Assembly (NCBI GenBank): GCA_037367405.1
Contig: JAZKJV010002329.1
Location: 496,001-560,000 of the forward strand
Reading direction: 5' to 3'
Length of the DNA: 64,000 nucleotides
Source: Ottelia alismoides
Taxonomy: Eukaryota; Streptophyta; Magnoliopsida; Alismatales; Hydrocharitaceae
Both the position numbers and the translations under genes were made by a program. Below the pieces are notes generated by a model. That model was not told the DNA's origin and searched no databases. It saw only the letters and a list, made by a program, of their open reading frames with translations. This document shows positions 1 through 9,771 of the stretch, piece after piece; within the stretch, counting starts at the first letter, position 1, and each line of letters begins with the position of its first letter.

Positions 1-991
1 CAGTTGACCTGGCGGTCAACAATCCCCAGGGCCAATGGGAAGCGACCGCGTGGCAGATGTTTAGAAATTAAATAAAAAATAGAAAACGGTCGAATTAATA
101 AAAAGTCAAAACATGAAATATTTTTGTTTTATTTTTTTCTATTTTTTGTGATTTTTAATTAATTTTTCAAAGTAAAAATAAGGTATGTACATAGTAGGGT
201 TATATATAGGTATATATACAATATATAGGATTTTTAATTTTGATTTTTAATTTGTTATTTTTATGCAATTTTACTCCCTTTTTATATTTTATTTATTTAT
301 ATCATAAAATAAGGAATAAAAAGATATTTTTATTTTATTTTTATTATTTATATACATAGGTGAAATAAATAGATATGTACATTTATATACATGGTATATT
401 TACAATATATTTTTAGGTTTTTAATTTTGTTATTTTTATTTTGTTTTAGTTTTAAGGGTTTTTATTTTATTTATTTACATTATGTAATATAGAATATTTA
501 CAAAATTTTTAGAGATTAATTTTATTTATTTACAAAGCCAAATAAATATAAGATGGATGGTCTATATACATGGTGGCTATGTTTTTGTTTTCTTTTTAAT
601 TTTTATATTTTTATCTTGATTCTATATTTAGAAATATATACAAGTATTTACAAGCCAATTTGAGTCTATTTTTGTGAGGAAAATACTTTTATTTTATTTA
701 CATAGATATTTACACACATGAGCCCCTATCTCCCTATACTTTGGCTTTTATGCGGTCAGGCCCATGCTGAGCCCTCCCTTGGGTTAGGTTGCTCAATATT
801 TATTCTAAATATTTCCCTCTTTTTCTTTTTAATCTTTATTCTTTTATTTTTGCACAAAAACATGCTAATTATAAGTTTTGCCACAATGCATGCTTTTGGT
901 AATTATTTCTATTTACAACTATATACATGCATTTGCAAAGGTTTTTGTAGCTAAGATATAAGAATAAAGAGTGATGAATGAGTATTCGTCA
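1..991 (-). mobile_element. Inverted partial Athila-type LTR (element F)
   Basis: Read on the minus strand this segment starts at 991 with TGACGAATACTCATTCATCA and follows the first kilobase of the LTRs at 6078 and 58046, including the AT-rich U3-like stretch and the GC-richer part that begins with a GTTGACC..GGTCAAC block. It is similar to, but clearly diverged from, both of those LTRs, so it is a separate insertion. It ends exactly where the pol reading frame of element A resumes (992). The simplest reading is that another element of the same family inserted in opposite orientation into the pol gene of A and continues left of the window. A solo LTR is equally possible. Confidence 0.8.
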
Positions 992-3955
992 TTCTCCCAG
1001 GCAGATTTGGCAGCATACACGCGGCTTCTTTCGAAGCTAGATTTGCCAGCACCCAGCTGTCCAGAGCTGAAGCCGCTCCCTACTTCACTCAAGTATCGAT
1101 TCCTTGCGAGTGAGCCTGAGATGTACCCAGTCATCATCTCCGCCGATCTGACTGGAGAGCAAGAATCCCGTTTGATGAGGGTTCTTGAAAAGAACCGCAA
1201 GGCAATCGGATGGAGCGTAGCAGATCTCCAGGCGATTAGTCCGGCCCTGTGCTCCCACCATATCTATCTCGAGGATGAGGCGAAGCCGTCACGTGAGTTC
1301 CAGCGGCGACTGTACCCCAATCTGAGAGAGGTTGTCATGAAGGAAATCTCGAAAAGGTGGAGCGCCGATTTTATCTATCCCATCTCCGACTCCAAGTGGG
1401 TCAGCCCCTTGCATGTGGTGCCCAAGAAGACGGGCATCACGACTGTGATCAGTGAGTCGGGAGAGGAGATTGCTACACGAGTACCCACTTCTTGGCGGGT
1501 CTGCGTTGACTACAGGAGACTCAACCAGGCCACCAAGAAGGATCATTTCCCCCTGCCTTTTATTGACCAGATCATTGAGAGACTGGCAGGGAAGAGCCAT
1601 TATTGTATTCTGGATGGGTACTTGGGCTACAACCAGGTGGCCATCGCTCCTGAGGACCAGGAGAAGACCACCTTTACCTGTCCCTTCGGCACATACGCCT
1701 TCCGACGCATGCCATTTGGGCAATGCAATGCCCCTGCGACATTTCAGAGATGCATGTTGTCGATCTTTTCGGACATGGTAGGGGAGTGTTTGGAGGTCTT
1801 CATGGATTATTTCTCGGTCTACGGCGACGGATTCGACTCCTGTCTTGACTGCCTTGACCGAGTACTTCAGCGATGTATAGAGGTCCATTTGGTGTTGTCT
1901 TGGGAGAAGAGTCACTTCATGGTGACTCAAGGGACGGTGCTTGGCCATATCATCTCCAACAGGGGCATGGAGGTTGATCCGGCCAAGGTTGATGTCATTA
2001 GAAAACTCGCACCGCCGTCCAATCTGAGGCATTTACAGTCATTCTTGGGGCACGTCGGCTTCTACCGACGATTCATTCATGATTTCAGCAGGATTGCCTG
2101 GCCGTTGACTGACCTACTGACGAAAGACACCGAGTTCCTTGTCGATTACAAGTGTCTTTTGTCCTTTGAGACTCTCAAGCAGAGCGTTATTGAGGCTCCT
2201 GTTCTCCAGCCACCTGATTGGTCTCTCCCATTCGAGATCATGACGGATGCCTCCGATTTTGCCGTAGGGGCCGTGCTGGGACAGAGGAGGGATGGAGTCC
2301 CCTTTGCTATCCACTACGCTAGCCGCACATTGGATTCCGCGCAGCGGAATTATACAATCACAGAGAAGGAAATGCTAGCCGTAGTGTTAGCCCTAGATAA
2401 GTTCAGATCTTACATCATTGGATCTAGAGTGACCATGTATACTGATCACACCGCCATCCGATACCTCATGGCAAAGAAGGATGCCAAGGCCAGACTGACT
2501 AGATGGATCCATCTACTCTAGGAGCTCGACATTGAGATCAAGGATAAGCCTGGAGTCAAGAATGTGGTGGCGGATCATCTCTCCCGTTTAGAGCAGCCTG
2601 AGGAGTCTGAGCATATTGATCCCATTTGTGAGACCTTCCCAGATGAGGCAATCCTTGCTATCGCCTCACTCCCGTGGTATGCTGATATTGTGAACTTTCT
2701 CGTTGCTGGGAAAGTCCCACAAGATTGGACCAGGCAGAGGCTTGAGACCTTCCTTGCGAAGGCCAAGTCTTACCACTGGGAGGATCCCATCCTTTACCAC
2801 GAAGGAGGGGATAGCGTCTGGCATAGGTGCATTCCTCAGGAGGAGCAGCATAGCGTACTCACATACTGCCACAAGCTTGAGGCAGGAGGACATCATTCTG
2901 GGAGGAGAACGACACAGAAAGTGCTCTAATCCGGCTTGTGGTGGCCTACCCTCTTCAAAGACTCTGATGAGTTCGTGAAGAGGTGTACTGACTGTCAGAA
3001 GATGGGCACTTGTGGACAGCGTGATATGATGCCGATGCAGCCCATTCACTTCTGTGAGGTTTTTGACGCATGGGGCATCGATTTCATGGGTCCATTCCCT
3101 AAGAGTCAGGGATTTGAGTACATTCTGTTGGCCGTAGATTATGTTAGTCGTTGGGTTGAGGCTATCCCCGCCCGAGCTGCTGATGCGAGGACAGTTTGCA
3201 GATTTTTGAGGAAGCACATCATCACGTGGTTCGGGGTACCTCGAGTATTGATTTCAGATGGGGGGTCTCATTTCATCAACGACCAGGTGAAGGCCCTTGC
3301 TAGAGAGTTCGGTATAGACCATCGTGTTGCTACACCTTACCATCCACAGACGAATGGTCTAGCCGAGGTGTCGAACAGGGAGATCAAGACTATATTGCAG
3401 AAAGTCGTCCGCCCTGACCGAAAGGATTGGTCACAGCTTTTGGACTCGGTCTTGTGGGCATATAGGACGTCTTTCAAGACACCATTGGGTACATCTCCCT
3501 TTCGCCTCGTATATGGCATGCCGTGCCATTTGCCTGTTGAGCTGAGACACAGGTCACTTTGGGCAGTCAGTGAGATACTTATGGATCCAGATGGTGTAGG
3601 AGACCGGATGAGGGCAGAGTTAGCAGCCCTGGAGGAGTTGAGAGACACCGCCTTCTCAAACAGCCTACAGTATAAGGAGAGAGTGAAGGAGTGGCATGAT
3701 TCTCACATCAGCCACAAGCATTTTGAGCCTGGACAGAGAGTATGACTGTTTGATGCGAGGCTTCGCCTATTTCCAGGGAAGCTACAGAGCAAGTGGAAGG
3801 GACCTTATATGGTGAGAAAGGTACACGACAACGGTAGCATTGATATATCCGAGTTGTCTTCTGAGAGTACCTTTCGAGTGAACAGCCATCGGCTCAAGCC
3901 ATTTCTAGATCATGAGTCGCGGGTCGTTGATGTTGCCCCTATTCATTTTGCATGA
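992..3955 (+). pseudogene. Athila-type pol fragment: RT, RNase H, integrase (element A)
   Basis: Decayed pol of a Ty3/gypsy (Athila lineage) retrotransposon. It would copy element RNA into DNA and integrate it. The frame covers the region before RT, RT (about 1280-1990, with [11 protein letters not shown] and the catalytic box), RNase H (about 2200-2560, [14 protein letters not shown]) and integrase (about 2870-3955, zinc-binding H/H/C/C region, then DGGSHF and PQTNGLAEV around the second Asp and the Glu of the DDE triad). The RT box reads FMDY (1799-1810) where element B has FMDD, so a catalytic Asp is lost. In-frame stops lie at 2519 (TAG), 2927 (TAA) and 3743 (TGA); the aligned codons in B are Gln, Gln and Trp. 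Gag and protease are absent because the inverted LTR F interrupts the frame at 992. Compared with the 541-residue homologue in B the integrase end is full length. Confidence 0.9.
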
Positions 3956-4087
3956 GATGTGGTCTTTTGACTCACATCTATTGCATCTCACGCCTGATTT
4001 TCACTGATCTTCCGACCTGTATAGATCTAGATGTCCATATCATCACATTCTTTAGTCCCACATCCCTTTATTCATCCTTTGATTACG

Positions 4088-4440
4088 CTATACTTAGGGT
4101 GTACTCTACCCTAAGTATAGGGGGGATGTAGGACCTTTGGGTATTTCTTTTGTTTCTTTCTACCCCTGTTTTGATGCCTATACTTAGGGATATTTTACCC
4201 TAAGTATAGGGGGGGTAGACCCTGTACATTCTCCACTCTGTTTTCCCATTGTGTACAGCCTGCTATACTTAGGATTACTTGATCCTAAGTATAGGGGGAA
4301 AAGCCGAGAGTCTCTTGATTTTCTATTCATTCATTCGTCTTTGTATATAGCCTTCCTTTTCACTTCCCTATACATAGCACGAGTTATGTCTTCTTCATCG
4401 CTCTTGACTTTGAGTACATCGTTCGAGCTAAGTATAGGGG
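4088..4440 (+). repeat. Hairpin array carrying polypurine-tract copies (element A)
   Basis: Three compact inverted repeats follow integrase: arms 4088-4100/4108-4120 (13 bp, 7-nt loop), 4177-4189/4198-4210 (13 bp, 8-nt loop) and 4263-4275/4282-4294 (13 bp, 6-nt loop). Each left arm reads CTATACTTAGG and each right arm CCTAAGTATAG followed at once by a run of five to seven G. A fourth, wider pair (4366-4378 with 4427-4439, one mismatch) also ends in GTATAGGGGG. The right arm plus G run is the same sequence as the true polypurine tract at 6065-6077. Elements B and C have the same arrangement. Function is unknown. Confidence 0.9.
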
Positions 4441-6064
4441 GTGTGTATATATTTCATATATACTTTAGCCATAACTCGTACTTTGTGTGAGTGTGTTAAT
4501 AAATAAAATGGCTAAAAACCCTAAAAATCACAAAAATTAAAAACCCTAAAAATCACAAAAATTAAAAATTTTTCACGTACATAAACATTCTTTTATTTGC
4601 ACATAAATAGCTAGTGTACAAATTATTTTTGTAAAAATGATTTCAAAAATCTTTTATGTAAAGTTTGTGTAAATATTTTCTTATCAAAATTATGTATATA
4701 GTACAAAATTTTTCCAAAATGTTTTGAAAATCAAAAGTTTGCAAAAAACTAGTGCAAATGTGTGTAAATACTTTTGCAAAACTTGCACTTCATGCATCAT
4801 CCATTCATGATTTCAAAACATTTTTCAAAAATTTTGCATGGTTGTAAAATTTGTGTAAATAGCATCTCTTGTACATATGTATATAGTTTTTCTGGATTAT
4901 AGTTGACATTTAAACTAGCCTGGAATCAAATTGAGAAATGGAGCTTGATTAAGATCTTAATCCACCTAATTTCTAAGAGGAACCTTATAGGGCGTAGGCT
5001 TAAGGCTTTTCAGGTCCATGGTGACTTAATTCTTTAAGTCCACTAGGCTATGATCACATGTCATCTCAATGAGCCTAAGTAGAGCACTTAACAACAACAC
5101 ATGACTCATATAGACAATGTCTTTACTTGGACACCAGCACTTAGCACCGAGCTCTCTACGGATGAGGTGGTGAGGAGGCAATCTTCCTTGACTTGGGGTA
5201 GCATATGAGGGTAGTACTTCTAGGCGGAACCTCTCTTCTTCTTTTAGTGAAGGAAGTGCGTCTCAACTTGGTCTGGTTGCCATGAGGTCTAATGACGTGA
5301 GTTGTGGGTTGCAATAAAGCTTCAAAAGAGGGATAGTCTACTGGCTCAAGAGGAAAAACTCCTTGTATATATGCTGCACATGTATATGATGTATAGATGC
5401 ACTTGAAAAAAAATGCAAAAAGAAAATAACTCCAAAAAAGTGGTGGGTCTGATAGAAAATGATAATCCCACCGGAGTATGTATATAGAGTGCAATAAGCA
5501 AAGCTTGAGATTCATGTCCCACCTTATGTAGCTTGCAGCAGGGAGACTTGGCTGCACTGGTCAAGCTCCCAAGGATACATGGCTACACTGGCCAGGGTCC
5601 ATTCTCTTCTTCCTCCTCTTCTTGAGCCGGTTGAACTTGAACTTAGAAGGGAATACCCCACTCCTTGAGGAATGAGTGGCCAGATTAAGGTCATATAGTT
5701 ACCTTGTTGGGGAGGGCTGTCAAGTTGCCATTTCTGAGGTGGAGAGCTTATACCTCACATTCACAGGATAAGGAAAGATTCATGGTCTTCAGGGTTTGTG
5801 TTTGGTGACTTGTTCTGATCTGGAGTATTGAGGAGTCCTGATTATAGATTAGTGGAACTTAGAGACTGTTGAGTTTTAAGCTTAAGTCCAAATAAGGTTC
5901 CGACACATTAATAATCCAAAGATCTGATCGAGCTCCATACCTCAATTTAATGAAGGCAAGTTTAATAATCAACCTTGATCCATGTACATTTTTCTCTTTT
6001 TCTTTTTCTTTCTTCTTTTTCACTTCTTTTTCAAATAAGTGTTTGCTAAGGGACTAGCAAAGTT
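4441..6064 (+). other. Conserved non-coding 3' module of element A
   Basis: No credible coding frame is seen. The stretch aligns by eye with 27012-28540 (minus) of element B and 47813-49046 of element C. Shared blocks include the sequence around CTTAATCCACCTAATTT (near 4965), GACTTAATTCTTTAAGTCC (near 5025), a pair of GGCTRCACTGGYCA motifs (5550-5563 and 5581-5594), AACTTAGAAGGGAATA (near 5640) and ATTAATAATCCAAAG (near 5910). An env-like remnant, as some Athila elements have at this place, was looked for and not recognised. Confidence 0.75.
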
Positions 6065-6077
6065 AAGTATAGGGGGG
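6065..6077 (+). promoter_or_regulatory. Polypurine tract of element A
   Basis: AAGTATAGGGGGG lies immediately before the TG that opens the 3' LTR. This is the position and composition of the plus-strand DNA primer in LTR retrotransposons. Confidence 0.85.
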
Positions 6078-7274
6078 TGATGAATACTCATTCATCACTC
6101 TTTATTCTTATATTTTAGCTATAAAAACCTTTGCAAATGCATGTATATATTTGTAAATATAAATAATTACCAAAAGCATGCATGGTGTAAAAAGTAATAA
6201 TTAGCATGTTTTTGTGCAAAAATAAAAGAATAAAGATTAAAAAGAAAAAGAGGAAATATTTAGAATAAATATTGAGCAACCTAACCCAAGGGAGGGCTCA
6301 GCATGGGCCTGACCGCATAAAAGCCAAAGTAGAGGGAGATAGGGGCTCATGTGTGTAAATATATTTGTAAATATAATAAAAACATTTTCCTCTAAAAAAT
6401 AGAATAAAATAGCTTGTATATATTGTATATATACTTATAAAATCAAAACAAAAATAGAAAAAATTAAAAAGAAAATAAAAAGAGTCACTTGTGTATATAT
6501 CCACCATGTACAAACAACCACACTTATATTTATTTCACCTTATGCATAAATAAAATTAATTTTTATAAAATTTGTATATATTCTACTTTTTATGTTGTAA
6601 ATAAATAAAATAAAAACCATTAAAACAAAAACAAAATAAAAAGCACAAAATTAAAAAAACCAAAAATGACATTGTACATATACCATGTATATAGATGTAT
6701 ACATCTATTTATTTCACCCTTTTTTATAAATAATAAAAATAAAATAAAAATACCTTTTTATTCCTTATTTTATACTATAAATAAATAAAATATAAAATAG
6801 GAATAAAAATGCACAAAAATAACAAATTAAAAATCAAAAATTAAAAAGGTGTATTGTGTAAATACCTATGTATAGCATAAAATGTACCTACCCTATTTTT
6901 ATTTTGAAAAATTAATTAAAAATCACCAAAAAATAGAAAAAATTAAAACAAAAATATTTCATGTTTTAAGTTTTTCTTAATTCGGCCTTTTTCTATTCTA
7001 TTTCGAATTTCCAAATAAATATGATCTGGAATTTTCTGATTGGTCCACGGGGGACGTTGACCTCCGGTCAACTGCCCCCCGCGGACCTCTTCCTCGCGGG
7101 TCTGATTTTTTCACCCGACATATCCCTCTTCCCCACTCCAGATCTGATAGCTCCATACCCATACCCAGGGTCCGTTTCACTCACGACACATCCGACACCC
7201 TCGCCGGCATGCCTACCTCGGGGTCCGCGCTCCACGCTGCCCTACCCGATCGAATCTTGCCGGACCCTTGGCAG

Positions 7275-7280
7275 TATAAA
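7275..7280 (+). promoter_or_regulatory. Probable TATA box of the element A LTR
   Basis: TATAAA lies within GC-rich sequence, and the corresponding place in the element D LTR carries TATATA (59230-59235). Transcription would start some 30 bases downstream, which makes everything after about 7305 the R and U5 part of the LTR. Confidence 0.6.
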
Positions 7281-7534
7281 GCCCGAGCTCCGCCCGCCAT
7301 TTTCGCATCTTTTGGCTCCCCTTCCTTCATCCCAGGACCACCACCGTTATCCCTGAGGTGACAGCTCGTTGCTGGCAGTGTTGCAGAGAGGAGAGGTTGG
7401 TTGGACCATCGATCCGGCGTCTTCGCGCCGTCGTGCTCCGCCCCAAGGTAGAGCTCAAGCCTCGGGCCTCGACGACCCACGAGGCAACGACCTAGAGCTG
7501 CCTAAGCTCACCCACAGTCGATTCCTTCACCCAG

Positions 7535-7846
7535 GTAGCCGTAGTTCTTCTTCCTTTTCTTTAATTTCAATTTTCGCCCAAATCCGATCGTAGTCGACGA
7601 CCTTTGATTCCGACCACCTTAGCCTTCGTCTCGATCATCGGAATCCTCCATCATGTTCGCCCTTCCCCCGCGCACCTTCTCCGCCCATCCATTCAACCCA
7701 GCTCGCACAGGAGCTGGGATCTCGAGCTCCTCCGCCGTCGCATCGCCGGAGCTCGACCACCTCGCCGCACCGTTTACCTTCACCGCCGCTTACAGGGTCG
7801 AGACAGTTTGCCCTCGACCCAGGAGCTTTTTGGTGTCATTTTGTAG
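7535..7846 (+). other. Predicted intron inside the LTR leader (element A)
   Basis: A donor-like ACCCAG/GTAGCC and an acceptor-like CATTTTGTAG/G bound 312 bases downstream of the TATA box. The LTR of element D has ACCCAG/GTAACC and TCTTTGCAG/G at matching places, 311 bases apart. In both, a perfect 8-bp stem (GGGTCGAG with CTCGACCC; here 7795-7802 and 7813-7820) lies about 25 bases before the acceptor. Splicing is inferred only. Confidence 0.45.
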
Positions 7847-8399
7847 GTTCCAGGAAGGCTATCTGAGGTCTTCCCACTCGAGCACCGGAGCTTCCCCTCC
7901 GCTGGAGTCGATAGAGCTCTCCGGAGCTCCGTTGATTCATCGGAGACGTCCCACAGACGCGGGAGGCTAAGGCGAAGCTTCCCCGATCATCAGAAGCCCC
8001 CGCGGAGGCTCGGAGCGCGCGTACTGGGCCGGCGAAATTCGCTAGCCACTTGTTCTTCGAGGACCTCCAGCAGCCGTTGGATCGCCCTCCACCTCCAGTT
8101 TCAATCTGAGCCATCCATTCCAGGAGCGCCGGCACCGCACGATCAAAGGAGGAGTTGATCCAGACCGTTCGATCCTGAGATGAGGCGCAGTTGAGCAGTC
8201 ACCGTCAGATCCTCCATGTGTCTTCGTCTCAGCCGTCCGATCACGCCAAGGGTTACAAGAGCGAGGCGCCTCCTCTCCTCCACTGTCGGATCTCCACGTG
8301 GCGCGCTCTCAACCCTTGGATCGCTAATAAGGGGTAATTGTTCTTAGGGCCCCTAGCTTTGAGTTTTAAATATTCAGTCCTGTAAATATTCAGTGGAGT

Positions 8400-8815
8400 T
8401 ATTTTAGTTTTGGATAATTTGCACTTTGGACCTGGAGTTTATTTTATTTGCATGCATACCCCTGCGCATTGTGGACACGTGCTTCGACACGTGATTTTTG
8501 TGGATATTTGCATAGAAGCCCTGATAGTTTTTATATTTACACTTATGCCCCTATGCGTGATTTTTTTGAACATGTGTTGAAATGTGTGGGCTTTTTACAC
8601 TTTAGCCCCTGGATCTTTAGTACGTGTTACTAATTGGTCCAGGGACCTAAAGTATTTGCATATAGGTCCCTGTGTGCCCAGGTCACGCGCCTCGCGCGTG
8701 AGTTTTTGGCTAAATTGCACTAGGACCCCCGTGGTTTCACTTTTTGTTACTGTTAGGCCCTCCAAACTTATTTTCTTTACAATCAGGTCCTTGTACACTG
8801 TGGGTTTTTGATTGT
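8400..8815 (+). repeat. Degenerate TTTGCA / CCCCTG periodic repeats in the LTR
   Basis: The phrase TTTGCA or TTTACA followed within about 15 bases by CCCCTG or GGTCCC recurs every 50 to 70 bases, too diverged for a clean consensus. The same texture occurs at 60260-60720 (element D), 42350-42550 and 50860-51070 (element C) and, inverted, at 56480-56720 (LTR E). Confidence 0.5.
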
Positions 8816-9571
8816 TTTGAATAAAATATCAAATTAACTCCAAAATTGATGAAAATTGGACACGTGGCTCCTGCCATAGTGTAAAAATTTACTAAATTTT
8901 TGAAACATTTTTTAGCCCTTTTGTTATTTTTAAAAATTCAAAAACAGCCTTTTTCCTTACTGACTGATTTAAAAATTCACAAAAAAATATTAAAACTTAT
9001 CTAAAAATTACAAAAAAAATTAGTTACTATGTATTTTGCCTTGTTTTATTTTCTGACCAAATTTGGTCATTTTCATCATATAAAACTCATAAAAATTACA
9101 AAACACTAAAAACCTCATAAAAATTCTAATAAATAATCTAAATATCCAAAAATAATAATTATGGTGCCTTAATTTTCCTTAGACTTTCTATTTTATAGGA
9201 AAATTACCTCCAGGAGCTATATAGGCCCTTTTGCATTTTAAATTGGCCTTTTACTCCTGACTGAACAGCACCTTCAATTTCTTGTATTGTTTCATTTTTA
9301 GAAAACTAAATAAAAATCAAAAAAATACCAAAAATTAACCAAAAACAGTAAAAATCATAAAATACATAAAAACATTTTTATTTGAATTTTTGAGTGATTT
9401 TTGATGCATTAAATAAATTGTTGTGTTGGCTTGTTTATTTGTTTTCCTTATTTTCTTAATTAATTAAAAATCCAAAAAAATTTAAAAACAATAAAAAAAT
9501 CCACCAAAAATAGTTTGATTTTATTTTTCTTTCTTTTTGAGACTACTTCGTTGGCCGCAAGGCCATCACGT

Positions 9572-9605
9572 GCTCCTTGAGTCCGACCCTGGTCGCTATA
9601 CCAGG
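9572..9605 (+). promoter_or_regulatory. Conserved LTR 3'-end hairpin (element A)
   Basis: GCTCCTTGAGTCCGACC is followed by the stem CCTGGT (9588-9593) and ACCAGG (9600-9605) around a CGCTAT loop. Equivalent hairpins occur in every LTR here, with paired substitutions in C and E. It would lie in the U5 part of the RNA. Confidence 0.65.
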
Positions 9606-9771
9606 CTAATCTAATAGTCAGGATCGCTATCACTTTTATTTGATTTTTCTTTGATTTTGGTGGTCCGATCCTCATTTTCTTGATTGACCGAGGGACTCTT
9701 GAGCAAGTGAGGTTGCTACGACCTTAGTTCTATTTCTTCGTCCTTAGTTGCTCGGGGTTTTTCGGTCATCA

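Larger units (their letters stand above)
6078..9771 (+). mobile_element. 3' LTR of element A (Athila-type, 3.7 kb)
   Basis: It begins TGATGAATACTCATTCATCA directly after the polypurine tract and ends TCGGTCATCA, where chromovirus coding sequence resumes. The order is an AT-rich kilobase, a GC-rich segment from about 7050 to 8330 with a TATA box, a run of degenerate repeats (about 8400-8815), a second AT-rich part, and a conserved hairpin near the end. The LTR at 58046-61665 has the same order. Small frames in the GC-rich part look like chance readings. The partner 5' LTR is outside the window. Confidence 0.88.

Noticed and set aside
1289..2032. Minus-strand frame of 247 codons opposite element A RT
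   Set aside because: It mirrors the conserved RT frame on the plus strand and is a shadow.
5156..5564. Possible env-like ORF downstream of integrase in element A
   Set aside because: The frame is on the opposite strand to the element, has no signal peptide or transmembrane plan, and is not open in B or C.
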